Part shown: piece after piece, positions 6,543 to 13,833 of the stretch | Position numbering within the stretch: position 1 is the first letter of the stretch | How the letters are laid out: the number at the start of each line of letters is the position of its first letter | Assembly: GCF_001557235.1 (NCBI RefSeq) | Contig: NZ_LSJI01000212.1 | Span: forward strand, 1-14,311 | DNA: 14,311 nt | Source of the DNA: Phenylobacterium sp. CCH9-H3 | GTDB taxonomy: Bacteria > Pseudomonadota > Alphaproteobacteria > Caulobacterales > Caulobacteraceae | Direction of reading: 5' to 3' | Notes under the pieces: generated by a model | Databases searched by the model: none | Told to the model about the DNA's origin: nothing | The model's input: the letters and a program-made list of their open reading frames with translations, nothing else | Made by a program: the position numbers and the translations under genes

Positions 6543-8692
6543 CAGAAGTCCACCGACGCCGAGACCAGCACCGTCCGCGGCGCGCCCAGCACCAGGTAGT
6601 TGGCGCCCGGGAAGCCGCCCACCGACACCCAGTCGTCGCTGTCCGCCAGGTTCTCCACTCGGGCGCGCAGGGTCACCGCCTTGCCGGCCGCCTCGAAGCT
6701 GTAGCGGGCCCCCAGGTCGAACCGGGTGAAGCTCTCCAGCGAGACGGAATTGGCCGCGTCCACCGGCTGCGACCCGGTATGGACGATCCGCCCTTCGAGC
6801 GTCAGCCCGGACACGGCAGGCACGTCCCACTCCAGGTTCAGGTTGGCCTGGAAGTCGGGAACCCCGATGGCGTCCTTGCCGTCCAGCAGGCCCCCGGCGG
6901 TGCGCCGCAGCTCGGCGTTCAGCAGGGTGGCGCCGCCCAGCACCCGGAAGCCTTCCACCGGCTCCCCATAGGCCGACACCTCGATCCCCCGGTTGCGCTG
7001 TTCGCCGTTCTTCCCGAACACGCCGTTCTCGACGAAGGCGCTCGGCAGGTCGATGGAGAACACCGACAGAGTCCCGCCGAACCGGCCCGCTTCCACCTTC
7101 ACGCCGGCTTCCACCTGTTCGGCGCGGAACGGCGACAGCACTTCCCCGGCGTTGGTCACCGGCACACCCCCGCTCACGGCCGGCGCGATCTGGCCCGGCG
7201 TCAGGGCCTCGGAATAGTTGGCGTAGAGCGAGACGCTCTCACTGGCCTTCCACACCACCGCCAGGGCCGGCGTCACCGCGTCGGCCTTGTACCGCGAGGT
7301 GCGCGCGCCCGAATTGTAGTCGTAGGCCTTGGTCTCGATCTCCTGCCAGCGCGCGCCGACCGTCACCAGCAACCGATCGTCCAGCAGCGAAAGCATGTCG
7401 GCCACGGCAAAGCTGGTGTTGGTGGTCCGCTCGGTGACGTTTGGGTCCGACAGCACGCCGCCGATGAAGAAGTCCGCCGCCGGCGGCGTCACGGACACGG
7501 GATTGTAGAGATCGCCGGCGAACCCCGCGAAGCTCGAAAAGGCGTAGGCGTTCAGCGACTTCAGCTTCACCGCCGAGGCCGACGCCACCAGCCGGTGCCC
7601 GATGTCGCCCGTCTGCACCTCGGCCCGGATTCCCGCGTCCGCCGACAGGATCCGGTCCTTGCGGGCGTTGTCGAAGCGGTAGGCGCTGGTGGCGCCGCTC
7701 GGCTGGGCGGTCGGATTGGCCAGCACGTTGCGCTCCTTGCCCCGCCGCCCGCCCACCGCGGCCCAGGCCGTGACCGCGTCCGAGACGTCGAACTCCCCGC
7801 GCACCACCCCGAACAGCTGCCGCTCGTCGGTATAGGTCCACGGCTGGGCGAAGTTCTCCGACGCGTCGGGCGCCTCGGGCACGGCGCCGGCCGGCGTCAC
7901 GCTGGGCCGCGGCGCCTCGATCCGATGGTCCTGGAAGCCCACGTCGGCGGCGAACCGCGCCCGCTCGCCCCGATAGTCCAGGCCCAGGGCCAGCACCGTC
8001 AGCTCCCGGTCCTGGTCGTCGATGGCGCCCTCGCCGTCCCGCCGCGCCACATTGGCCCGCACGCCGAACGCCTGGCCCTCCCCGAACCGTCGCGCCACGT
8101 CCGCCGCGCCATAGAGCTGCCCGCCGCTCTCCACGCCCGCGGTCACCCGCGCCAGCGGATCGGCCGGCGCCCGCTTCGGCACCAGGTTGAAGGCGCCGCC
8201 CACGCCGCTGCCGCCCGGCGCCGCGCCGTTCAGGAAGGCGCTGGCGCCATGAAACACCTCCACCCGCTCCAGCAGCTCAGCGGCCACGAACTGGCGCGGC
8301 AGAATCCCGTAGACCCCGTTGTAGGTCATGTCGTCCGAGTACACCGGGAAGCCCCGGATCACGTACAGCTCCTGGAAGTTGCCGAAGCCCTTGGCCACCC
8401 GCACCGCCGGGTCGTTCTGCAGCACGTCGCCCACGCTGCGGGCCTGCTGCGCCTGGACCAGCTCCTGGGTGTAGGCCGTCACCGCATAGGGCGTATCCAG
8501 GGCCTCCAGAGCGCCTAGCAGGCCGACCCGCGCCCCGCGCGCCACCTGCCCGCCGGCATACGGCGCGGGCAGCGCAACCTGCGATCCGGTCACCACCACC
8601 TCGTCCACCTGCGCCGGCGCCTCGGCCGCATGGGCGGCGGAAGCGATGGAAACGGCCGCCACGCCGCACGCCAGCAACACTCGGTAGGACAT
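6542..8692 (-). CDS. TonB-dependent siderophore receptor
   Basis: The 716-residue protein has a signal peptide (MSYRVLLACGVAAVSIASAAHA, cleavage near residue 22) and a TonB-box-like VDEVVVTG at ~29-36. A plug domain follows (SVGDVLQNDPAVRV, YVIRGFPVYSDDMTYNGVYGILPRQ, ELLERVEVFHGASAFLNG, GGAFNLVPKR), then a long beta-barrel with alternating aromatic strands ending in Phe (VSASVDF), the outer-membrane insertion signature. The plug motifs match the siderophore-receptor (FpvA/FhuE-like) subgroup, so a ferric siderophore is the likely ligand; which one cannot be told. It heads a minus-strand operon with the PepSY protein and the 58-residue protein. AAGGGG (8703-8698) five bases before the ATG is a good ribosome-binding site, supporting this start. 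A Fur-like palindromic site lies just upstream. Confidence 0.95.
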   Translation of the reverse strand: MSYRVLLACGVAAVSIASAAHAAEAPAQVDEVVVTGSQVALPAPYAGGQVARGARVGLLGALEALDTPYAVTAYTQELVQAQQARSVGDVLQNDPAVRVAKGFGNFQELYVIRGFPVYSDDMTYNGVYGILPRQFVAAELLERVEVFHGASAFLNGAAPGGSGVGGAFNLVPKRAPADPLARVTAGVESGGQLYGAADVARRFGEGQAFGVRANVARRDGEGAIDDQDRELTVLALGLDYRGERARFAADVGFQDHRIEAPRPSVTPAGAVPEAPDASENFAQPWTYTDERQLFGVVRGEFDVSDAVTAWAAVGGRRGKERNVLANPTAQPSGATSAYRFDNARKDRILSADAGIRAEVQTGDIGHRLVASASAVKLKSLNAYAFSSFAGFAGDLYNPVSVTPPAADFFIGGVLSDPNVTERTTNTSFAVADMLSLLDDRLLVTVGARWQEIETKAYDYNSGARTSRYKADAVTPALAVVWKASESVSLYANYSEALTPGQIAPAVSGGVPVTNAGEVLSPFRAEQVEAGVKVEAGRFGGTLSVFSIDLPSAFVENGVFGKNGEQRNRGIEVSAYGEPVEGFRVLGGATLLNAELRRTAGGLLDGKDAIGVPDFQANLNLEWDVPAVSGLTLEGRIVHTGSQPVDAANSVSLESFTRFDLGARYSFEAAGKAVTLRARVENLADSDDWVSVGGFPGANYLVLGAPRTVLVSASVDF

Positions 8693-8708
8693 CGAAACCC
8701 CTTACAAC

Positions 8709-8737
8709 TTGCGAATAGCTCGCACTAGCAGTCGCAA
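8709..8737. promoter_or_regulatory. Candidate Fur-type (iron-responsive) operator upstream of the TonB receptor
   Basis: TTGCGA (8709-8714) and TCGCAA (8732-8737) form a perfect 6-bp inverted repeat, and a second arm TCGCA (8720-8724) pairs with TGCGA (8710-8714) to give a nested 15-bp palindrome. Repeated TGCGA/TCGCA arms resemble Fur boxes of alphaproteobacteria and fit the iron-uptake operon starting 17 bases away. The assignment is by resemblance and context. Confidence 0.45.
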
Positions 8738-8755
8738 ACTCAGGGGTAAAGCGCC

Positions 8756-8803
8756 TCAGCCCCGCAGCCGCTCTGCATGCCAGGCCACGTGGTCGGCGAT
8801 GAC
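8756..8803 (-). pseudogene. Displaced 3' end of an S-formylglutathione hydrolase gene
   Basis: On the minus strand this stretch reads in frame as V-IADHVAWHAERL-RG followed by TGA (8758-8756). The twelve residues IADHVAWHAERL are identical to the C-terminus of the intact hydrolase encoded at 12949-13785. The two differences inside the repeat are synonymous (CAT/CAC for His, GCA/GCG for Ala), so both copies come from functional gene ends. Homology stops abruptly after 8802. The simplest reading is that this is the original chromosomal gene end, pushed 4.2 kb away when the phage-like block inserted and supplied a replacement end. Confidence 0.8.
8765..8802. repeat. Left copy of 38-bp direct repeat (attachment-site-like, attL)
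   Basis: It matches 12958-12995 at 36 of 38 positions; the last 25 bases (8778-8802) are perfect. The core contains the palindrome CCACGTGG (8785-8792), as many integrase crossover sites do. The repeat is derived from the 3' coding end of the S-formylglutathione hydrolase gene and brackets the three phage-like genes. Confidence 0.78.
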
Positions 8804-8804
8804 C

Positions 8805-8834
8805 TTGCCCTCCCCGCGAATCTATCGCTATGGT
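8805..8834 (+). promoter_or_regulatory. Weak candidate promoter for the phage-like gene block
   Basis: TTGCCC (8805-8810) and TATGGT (8829-8834) are 18 bases apart, ahead of the first gene at 8916 and just inside the left repeat. It is the best sigma-70-like match in the 113-bp leader, but it is weak; no other signal was seen in this gap. Confidence 0.25.
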
Positions 8835-8915
8835 TGTTTCCCGCGCCCACGCACCACTTTGAATCGCAAGCGCGGTCCACCCGTCCATCCCATCTTCTGA
8901 CGAAAGCCCTCCGCC

Positions 8916-9572
8916 ATGAGCAACGGCAAGATCGGTGTCAGCGAGCCCCTGACGCCGGACCAGTACCTGGCGGCCTATACGTTCTCGGAGGATGCGCTGA
9001 CGAAGCTGCTGCAGCGGATCACCATCAGCACGTCAGCCGGAGCCGAGATCGACTTCAGCGCCGGAATGGCTGGCTCCCCCGCGGGCGGCGTGAGCAGCGT
9101 GCAGGGCTTCGGATACAACTCGGCCGTCACCATCACCCGGCCAGGCAACACCACCGCCTATGCGGCGACGGACACCGTGGGCGGGCCGCTGACGTTTCCG
9201 AATGCCGGCCCGTCCGGCGGCGGATCGGTGATCATCACGGGCGCGCAACTCGAACTCGACATCGGCGTCATCCCCTCGGGAATGACGAGCTTCCGCCTCT
9301 ACCTCTACAACGTCACCCCGCCCTCCGCCCTCTCCGACAACGACCCCTGGGACCTGTCCGCGGGCGATCGGGCGTCGTTCATGGGCTATCTCGATCTCGG
9401 CTCACCGCTGGATCTGGGGAGCACCTGCTACGTCGAGGTGAACAACCTCGTGAAGCAGGTGGTCGTCTCGAGCGGCGGCAGCCTCTATGCGTACCTCGTT
9501 ACGACCACCGGCTATACGCCCGCTTCGAACTCCGAAATCTACAAGGTCACCCTGCACGCCGTGGGCGTCTGA
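8916..9572 (+). CDS. Phage virion-type structural protein (hypothetical)
   Basis: The 218-residue protein (MSNGKIGVSEPLTPDQYLAA...) is rich in Gly, Ser and Thr with alternating hydrophobic strands, predicting an all-beta fold. It has no signal peptide and no cysteine-rich motif, and only one Cys (STCYVEVNN). Segments such as VTITRPGNTTAYAATDTVGGPL, VIPSGMTSFRLYLYNVTPPSAL and DRASFMGYLDLG resemble, from memory, uncharacterised structural proteins of tailed phages and prophages of alphaproteobacteria; I could not run a search. It is the first of three genes packed end to end, and its TGA overlaps the next ATG (TGATG). The ribosome-binding site is poor. A head- or tail-decorating role is likely but not demonstrable. 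Confidence 0.75.
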   Translation: MSNGKIGVSEPLTPDQYLAAYTFSEDALTKLLQRITISTSAGAEIDFSAGMAGSPAGGVSSVQGFGYNSAVTITRPGNTTAYAATDTVGGPLTFPNAGPSGGGSVIITGAQLELDIGVIPSGMTSFRLYLYNVTPPSALSDNDPWDLSAGDRASFMGYLDLGSPLDLGSTCYVEVNNLVKQVVVSSGGSLYAYLVTTTGYTPASNSEIYKVTLHAVGV

Positions 9573-10252
9573 TGATCACGCCCGCGCTGCAGCGCGTCCT
9601 GTTCAGTGGGTCTATCCCCGCCACCTTCACTCGCGTGTTCGGCGGCAGCACGACACTAAACAGTGCGGGCGGCTCGCTCGCGCTGACCGGCGCGAGCGCC
9701 GGCGACTGGGTGATTGTCCAGACCTGGAGCGCGACCGCCGTCACCATTGGCATCTCGCTTGCCGGAACGGGGCCCCTACCGCCTCAGCAAAGCGACGCGG
9801 GCGCGGAAGGAGGTGTGAAGTATAATATCTACTTTGCCCGCCTCACCTCTACCGATGCCGCCGGGTCGCTCTCGATCTCTAGCACGGGTGGCGTCACTTA
9901 TTTCCAGCACGCCCTAGTGCGCGGGAGCGCGGGGATCGCTTCGATCTCGCTCAAACAGTTCGCGCAGGAGAACAACACCTCCACGACGCTCGCGCTGACC
10001 GGCTGGACGCCGGCGGCGAAAGCCTTGGCGGGCGTTCTTATGGTCATCGATCGGCAGAGCACGGTGACCGTCCCCACCCTGGCAAGCTGGACCAAAGACT
10101 ATGCCGGCGGCCCCGGTTCGGCCCTGCGCTTCTACCAATTTTCCAACCCGTCCTATGGAGGCGGCGCGTTCACGGTGACCGGCCTGGCGAACGGCGCAAC
10201 GGCCCCGGCTGGCTACAATTCCGGCCACGCACTCGAAGTGGTGAGCAATTAG
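9572..10252 (+). CDS. Hypothetical protein of the phage-like structural block
   Basis: The start ATG overlaps the stop of the preceding gene as TGATG, which sets the start and indicates coupled translation; the product is 226 residues (MITPALQRVLFSGSIPATFT...). It is Ala/Gly/Ser/Thr-rich, with regularly spaced beta-strand patterns (SAGGSLALTGASAGDWVIVQTW, GVTYFQHALVRGS, GGAFTVTGLANGATAP), no cysteine, no signal peptide and no membrane segment. This looks like a beta-sandwich virion or tail-associated protein. I do not recognise a defined family; the phage assignment rests on composition and on its place between the other two genes. The next gene begins one base after its TAG. Confidence 0.72.
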   Translation: MITPALQRVLFSGSIPATFTRVFGGSTTLNSAGGSLALTGASAGDWVIVQTWSATAVTIGISLAGTGPLPPQQSDAGAEGGVKYNIYFARLTSTDAAGSLSISSTGGVTYFQHALVRGSAGIASISLKQFAQENNTSTTLALTGWTPAAKALAGVLMVIDRQSTVTVPTLASWTKDYAGGPGSALRFYQFSNPSYGGGAFTVTGLANGATAPAGYNSGHALEVVSN

Positions 10253-10253
10253 C

Positions 10254-12917
10254 ATGGGCTCGCTTCTGCGGCTGAAATCGGGTGTCCCCGGCGCGGGCCC
10301 GGGGACGGAAATCCCGGCGATAACCCCTGGGTCAACGGCCTATCGCTCCTGGGCGATCATCGCCGAAGATGATCCGATCATGGTCCAGCAGGGCTCGCCC
10401 GGTGACTACGGCTATAATGAGCGCGCTATCGGCCTATGGATGGCGCCCAGCATGTACCGGACCATTTCGTCCGGTGAGGAGCTGATCATAGGCGTTGATG
10501 CCTGGAAGGCGGGGACTGTCGAGCGGATCAACAGCGGCGACGAGCGCGGCATCAAGGAAGTGCAGTTCTCCTGCAACGAGGGCCCCTGGGTCACCGTGTC
10601 CTCGCCCTCGATGCACCCGACCTACGGGGACGTCGGTTACCTGGTCCGGGTCAAGGCCGACGACTTCTCGGCCAGCGGTCCCGTCGAGATCCGAGCCAAG
10701 GTCGTGCCGTGGGTCGGCAAGCCGTTCATCCTCCAAGGCCGCGACGCTTCTGGCCCTGCGAACGCGACGAACAGCACGCAGCTCACGGACAAGACGGCCG
10801 GCCCCCGCGGCTACTCCATCGATCCCCGCACCGTGCCAGGTTTCGATCTCGGGGCGACGGTCAGCTTCGTTGCGGCCACCAAGGACGTCTGGTCCTTCAT
10901 CGTGAACGTCAGCAAGACGTCTTCCCCGATGCCGTCCGCGGCCTTCTACATCGACACGGTCAACGCCACTGGCCTCGCCTCCGACAGCAACAACGGCCTG
11001 ACGCGCACGACGCCGGTCCTGACGTGGGCCAAGGCGTTCGATCTGGCGGGAGCGGCGATCCTGGCGCAGATCGACGCCGGGTTCGTCACGTTCCTGAATG
11101 GTGCCAAGGAAATCGGTGGCACGACGTTCTACGTGACGGGCACGGCTGACAACCACTATCTACCGAGCTTCTCCAGCAGCCGTTCGCTCTACAACTGCCG
11201 CTACCAGAACGTCACCTATCGCCGCGATCCGGCCCTGGCCTACGGGGCGGTCAAGTTCAGCCAGAAGCTGGCGAACCCGGCCTACGTCGAGAAGTCGTAT
11301 TGGGTCGGGCTTCAGTTCCTCAACATCTCGCAAGCGCCGGCCGCTTCGAACACGCAATGGGCCTGCCACGGCAGCCACGCGTACGAAGACTGTTTCAGCG
11401 ATGGTGGGGCGTCCAACGTCGTGGTGTCGGGCGAAAATTGGGGCGGCACCGGAAACATTTACGTCGGCCTCCCCAAGGGCGAAAGCGCCTTCCGCTTCTA
11501 TCAAGTCTACGGCTTCCCCAGTGGGGCGGCTGGGCACAGCGCGCTGATCAATTGCCGCATCGACAACGTGGGCTACGGCAACGTCTGGAGCTGCATGACG
11601 CTGATTAGCGGACTGGAGATCAACAATCTCAACTCTGCCTACGACCTATTTGGTAGTCCGAAGTACCTAAACGACGTGACCGTGCGCGGCGTGGAGAGCC
11701 GCCAGGACATCGGCGGCAACCACATGGATGCTGTCCAGCCCTATGGCGACGGTCAGATGATCATCGTGAAGGACTTCGACGGCCGAGATAACCGCTGGCA
11801 GTGCATCTATTGGGATGGCAACGCGGTGATGACCGACTTTGCTATGATCCGCGGCTATTTCTATGGCCAGCACACGCTCTCGGTGAGTTCGCCGCTGTTC
11901 AATGCGATCTTCCTGCGCCCCACGCTGACGCCATCGACGGACGGCCAGGCGAATGCAAGCCAGCTATGGCCGAAAGACCACGCATCGGCCCCGGCGCGCG
12001 CTGTGCGGTTTATTGCCGAGGACGCGGCTGCGCCCGTCTACCAAGACACGTTCCGCGTCGGCTTGTCCTACGTAGTCCCCGGCGTTACTACTCAAGAGCC
12101 AATCGACTACATCCAGTCAACCGACTTCGACCTCGCGTCGCCATATGCGGTCTACGATCCGACGGTCCCGCAGATGCATACCCTCACGGATGTGTCGGGG
12201 GTGTCGCGCGTCACCGCGATTGCCAACGCCAAGGCACCAGACGAGAAGTACACCCAAACCACCGCCGCCAGGGGGCCGGAGCTCGTTTCGGGGATTTTTA
12301 CCGGCTCCGACGGCTGGCGCTTCACGGCGGCCAACGGCGGCACGGTCAGCAACGCAGATAGCAACCTCAACTGCACCACGGCCCCCGCCCCGATGGGTCT
12401 CGCAGGCGCGACCGAGGGTGAAATCTGGTACATCTTCAACTTCCGAGAGCCGGACACAGGTCTGCCGGCGAACCGCGGCTCTCGTATGATGTTCGAGCCG
12501 ATCAAGAACCGGGCGCGGATCACCTACGAGATCGTCAGCAGCGTGCGTCGGATGTCGGCAACGATCACCCTGAGCGATGCATCGTTCGCATCGGTCACTG
12601 TGTCGTCGCACGCCCTGGTCAACGGCCTCTACGTCGCGAGGATGAAGCTCTACGCCGAGAAGCTAGGGCTGACGCTCTACAACTCTGCGAACCCGACCGG
12701 TGTGAGTGCCACCGAATCGGTTTTTACAGGCGGAAGAACCAAGCTCACAGCTGCCTCAAACGGTACGATCTCTGGCTGGGCCGCGAGCAACTCGGGCTTT
12801 GCCGCGACATTCGTGGCGCACGATCTGGGCGCTATCATCACGACGCCTCGCCTCGACGGAAGCCCAAGCGTCGAGGCGGATATGCTGGCGGCCTGTCTAG
12901 GTAGGATCGGACTCTAA
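10254..12917 (+). CDS. Probable phage tailspike/tail fibre protein with parallel beta-helix
   Basis: This 887-residue protein appears to have three parts. Residues 1-~225 (MGSLLRLKSGVPGAG..., Gly-rich start, then beta-rich modules) would be the virion-attachment region. About 230-650 has features of a right-handed parallel beta-helix: the entry motif SDSNNGLTRTTPVLTWAKAF at ~245, then repeated short strands and NCRIDNVGYGN, GLEINNLNSAYDLFG, GVESRQDIGGNHMDAVQPYGDGQ. From ~672 (ELVSGIFTGSDGWRFTAANGG) to the end, a beta-sandwich resembling a carbohydrate-binding module is likely. Tailspikes of this plan bind or cleave surface polysaccharide; no catalytic residues can be assigned with confidence. 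There is no signal peptide, which favours a virion protein over a secreted lyase. The gene follows its neighbour by one base. Third positions look less GC-biased than in flanking genes, consistent with transfer. Confidence 0.75.
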   Translation: MGSLLRLKSGVPGAGPGTEIPAITPGSTAYRSWAIIAEDDPIMVQQGSPGDYGYNERAIGLWMAPSMYRTISSGEELIIGVDAWKAGTVERINSGDERGIKEVQFSCNEGPWVTVSSPSMHPTYGDVGYLVRVKADDFSASGPVEIRAKVVPWVGKPFILQGRDASGPANATNSTQLTDKTAGPRGYSIDPRTVPGFDLGATVSFVAATKDVWSFIVNVSKTSSPMPSAAFYIDTVNATGLASDSNNGLTRTTPVLTWAKAFDLAGAAILAQIDAGFVTFLNGAKEIGGTTFYVTGTADNHYLPSFSSSRSLYNCRYQNVTYRRDPALAYGAVKFSQKLANPAYVEKSYWVGLQFLNISQAPAASNTQWACHGSHAYEDCFSDGGASNVVVSGENWGGTGNIYVGLPKGESAFRFYQVYGFPSGAAGHSALINCRIDNVGYGNVWSCMTLISGLEINNLNSAYDLFGSPKYLNDVTVRGVESRQDIGGNHMDAVQPYGDGQMIIVKDFDGRDNRWQCIYWDGNAVMTDFAMIRGYFYGQHTLSVSSPLFNAIFLRPTLTPSTDGQANASQLWPKDHASAPARAVRFIAEDAAAPVYQDTFRVGLSYVVPGVTTQEPIDYIQSTDFDLASPYAVYDPTVPQMHTLTDVSGVSRVTAIANAKAPDEKYTQTTAARGPELVSGIFTGSDGWRFTAANGGTVSNADSNLNCTTAPAPMGLAGATEGEIWYIFNFREPDTGLPANRGSRMMFEPIKNRARITYEIVSSVRRMSATITLSDASFASVTVSSHALVNGLYVARMKLYAEKLGLTLYNSANPTGVSATESVFTGGRTKLTAASNGTISGWAASNSGFAATFVAHDLGAIITTPRLDGSPSVEADMLAACLGRIGL
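12849..12878. repeat. Perfect 10-bp inverted repeat near the 3' end of the tailspike gene
   Basis: CGCCTCGACG (12849-12858) and CGTCGAGGCG (12869-12878) are exact reverse complements around a 10-base loop. The hairpin lies within the last ~25 codons of the tailspike-like gene. It has no T run, and translating ribosomes would pass through it, so a terminator role is doubtful. Confidence 0.55.
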
Positions 12918-12948
12918 CTACGAGGCTCCAGCGGTGAGTAGCGGACGT

Positions 12949-13785
12949 TCACCTCCCCAGCCGCTCCGCGTGCCAGGCCACGTGGTCGGCGATGAAGCTG
13001 GCGATGAAGAAGTAGGAGTGGTCGTAGCCGTCCTGCATGCGCACCGCGACCTTCTGGCCGGCCGCCGCGCAGGCCGCTTCGAACAGTTCCGGCCTCAGCT
13101 GGCTCTCCAGGAAGCTGTCGGCGCCGCCCTGGTCGATGAGGATGTCGTCGAAGCGGCCCTTCGCCGCGCCGGCCTCGATCAGCCGGGACGCATCGTGCGC
13201 CGCCCAGCCGGCCTCGTCCCCGCCGAGATAGGCCGCGAACGCCTTGCGGCCCCAGTCGCAACGGGTCGGCGAGACGATCGGGGCGAAGGCCGAGACCGAG
13301 CGGTAGAGGTCGGGATGCTTCAGGGCCAGGGTCAGCGCTCCGTGCCCGCCCATGGAGTGGCCGAAGATCCCTCGCCGCCGGCCGTCCGCGGGAAAGGCGC
13401 CCTCCACCGCCGCCACCAGGTCCCGCGTGACATAGGTCTCCATCCGGAAGTGCGGCGCCCACGGCGCCTGCACGGCGTCCACGTAGAAGCCCGCCCCCTG
13501 CCCCAGGTCGTAGGCCGGATCGTCCGCCACGCCCTCGCCCCGCGGGCTGGTGTCGGGGGCCACGATCATCACCCCGTGCGCCGCCGCGGCGGCGTAGGCG
13601 CCGGCCTTGGTGGTGAAATTGTCCTCGGTGCAGGTCAGCCCTGACAGCCAGTAGAGCACCGGGAATGGCCCCTTCCCCGGCGGCGTGAACACCGACGCCC
13701 GCATGGGCGTGCCGGTGGCCGCGCTGTCGTGGCGGGCATAGGTCAGGAGCCCGCCCTGGGTGCGATGCTGCTGGACGATTTCCAT
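12949..13785 (-). CDS. fghA: S-formylglutathione hydrolase
   Basis: The 278-residue protein is a full-length esterase-D family enzyme that hydrolyses S-formylglutathione to formate and glutathione in cytoplasmic formaldehyde detoxification. Family motifs are intact: PVLYWLSGLTCTEDNF, the nucleophile elbow GHSMGG with Ser144, DQGGADSFL with probable Asp223, and GYDHSYFFI with His256, giving a complete triad. I chose the ATG at 13785 because GGAG lies at ribosome-binding distance and the protein then begins MEIVQQHRTQGG as is usual; the frame stays open to an upstream ATG at 13854, which would add 23 atypical residues. No formaldehyde dehydrogenase gene is adjacent. The last ~47 bases include the right copy of the attachment-like repeat, so the C-terminus IADHVAWHAERLGR may have been supplied by the inserted element. 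Confidence 0.95.
   Translation of the reverse strand: MEIVQQHRTQGGLLTYARHDSAATGTPMRASVFTPPGKGPFPVLYWLSGLTCTEDNFTTKAGAYAAAAAHGVMIVAPDTSPRGEGVADDPAYDLGQGAGFYVDAVQAPWAPHFRMETYVTRDLVAAVEGAFPADGRRRGIFGHSMGGHGALTLALKHPDLYRSVSAFAPIVSPTRCDWGRKAFAAYLGGDEAGWAAHDASRLIEAGAAKGRFDDILIDQGGADSFLESQLRPELFEAACAAAGQKVAVRMQDGYDHSYFFIASFIADHVAWHAERLGR
12958..12995. repeat. Right copy of 38-bp direct repeat (attachment-site-like, attR)
   Basis: It matches 8765-8802 at 36 of 38 positions and perfectly over 12971-12995, including CCACGTGG (12978-12985). It lies inside the functional 3' end of the hydrolase gene. The sequence to its left (to the TGA at 12951-12949) differs from the left copy yet still completes the frame, as expected when an element rebuilds the gene it enters. 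Confidence 0.78.
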
Positions 13786-13814
13786 CTGCGATCTCCGTGA
13801 CGGGCGAGCCCTTG

Positions 13815-13833
13815 CCTGCAGGCCTGTAACAGG
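13815..13833. promoter_or_regulatory. Adjacent palindromes in the fghA upstream gap
   Basis: CCTGCAGG (13815-13822) is followed directly by CCTGTAACAGG (13823-13833), two perfect palindromes sharing CCTG/CAGG arms. They sit 30-48 bases upstream of the fghA start, in the gap between it and the divergent membrane-protein gene. A regulator-binding site is plausible but unassigned. Confidence 0.35.

Noticed and set aside
6779..8518. Long plus-strand open frame (579 codons) opposite the TonB receptor.
   Set aside because: The antisense product is Arg/His/Gly/Pro-rich with no motif, while the minus strand gives a complete receptor with signal peptide and terminal Phe.
8777..9571. Upstream extension of the second phage-like gene back to an ATG at 8777.
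   Set aside because: The extension would overlap the whole first gene and begin inside the left repeat; the ATG at 9572 overlapping the previous stop is the better start.
9807..9826. Perfect Shine-Dalgarno-like AAGGAGGT followed by TATAAT inside the second phage-like gene.
   Set aside because: No start codon lies at a useful distance with an open frame, and no -35 element lies 16-18 bases upstream of TATAAT; both fall within a continuous reading frame, so they are likely chance.
8803..12957. Search for CRISPR arrays, tRNA genes and an integrase or transposase within the repeat-bounded block.
   Set aside because: No regularly spaced repeats, no tRNA-like fold and no recombinase motifs were seen on either strand; transposon-type terminal inverted repeats were also not evident, so an insertion sequence was not called.
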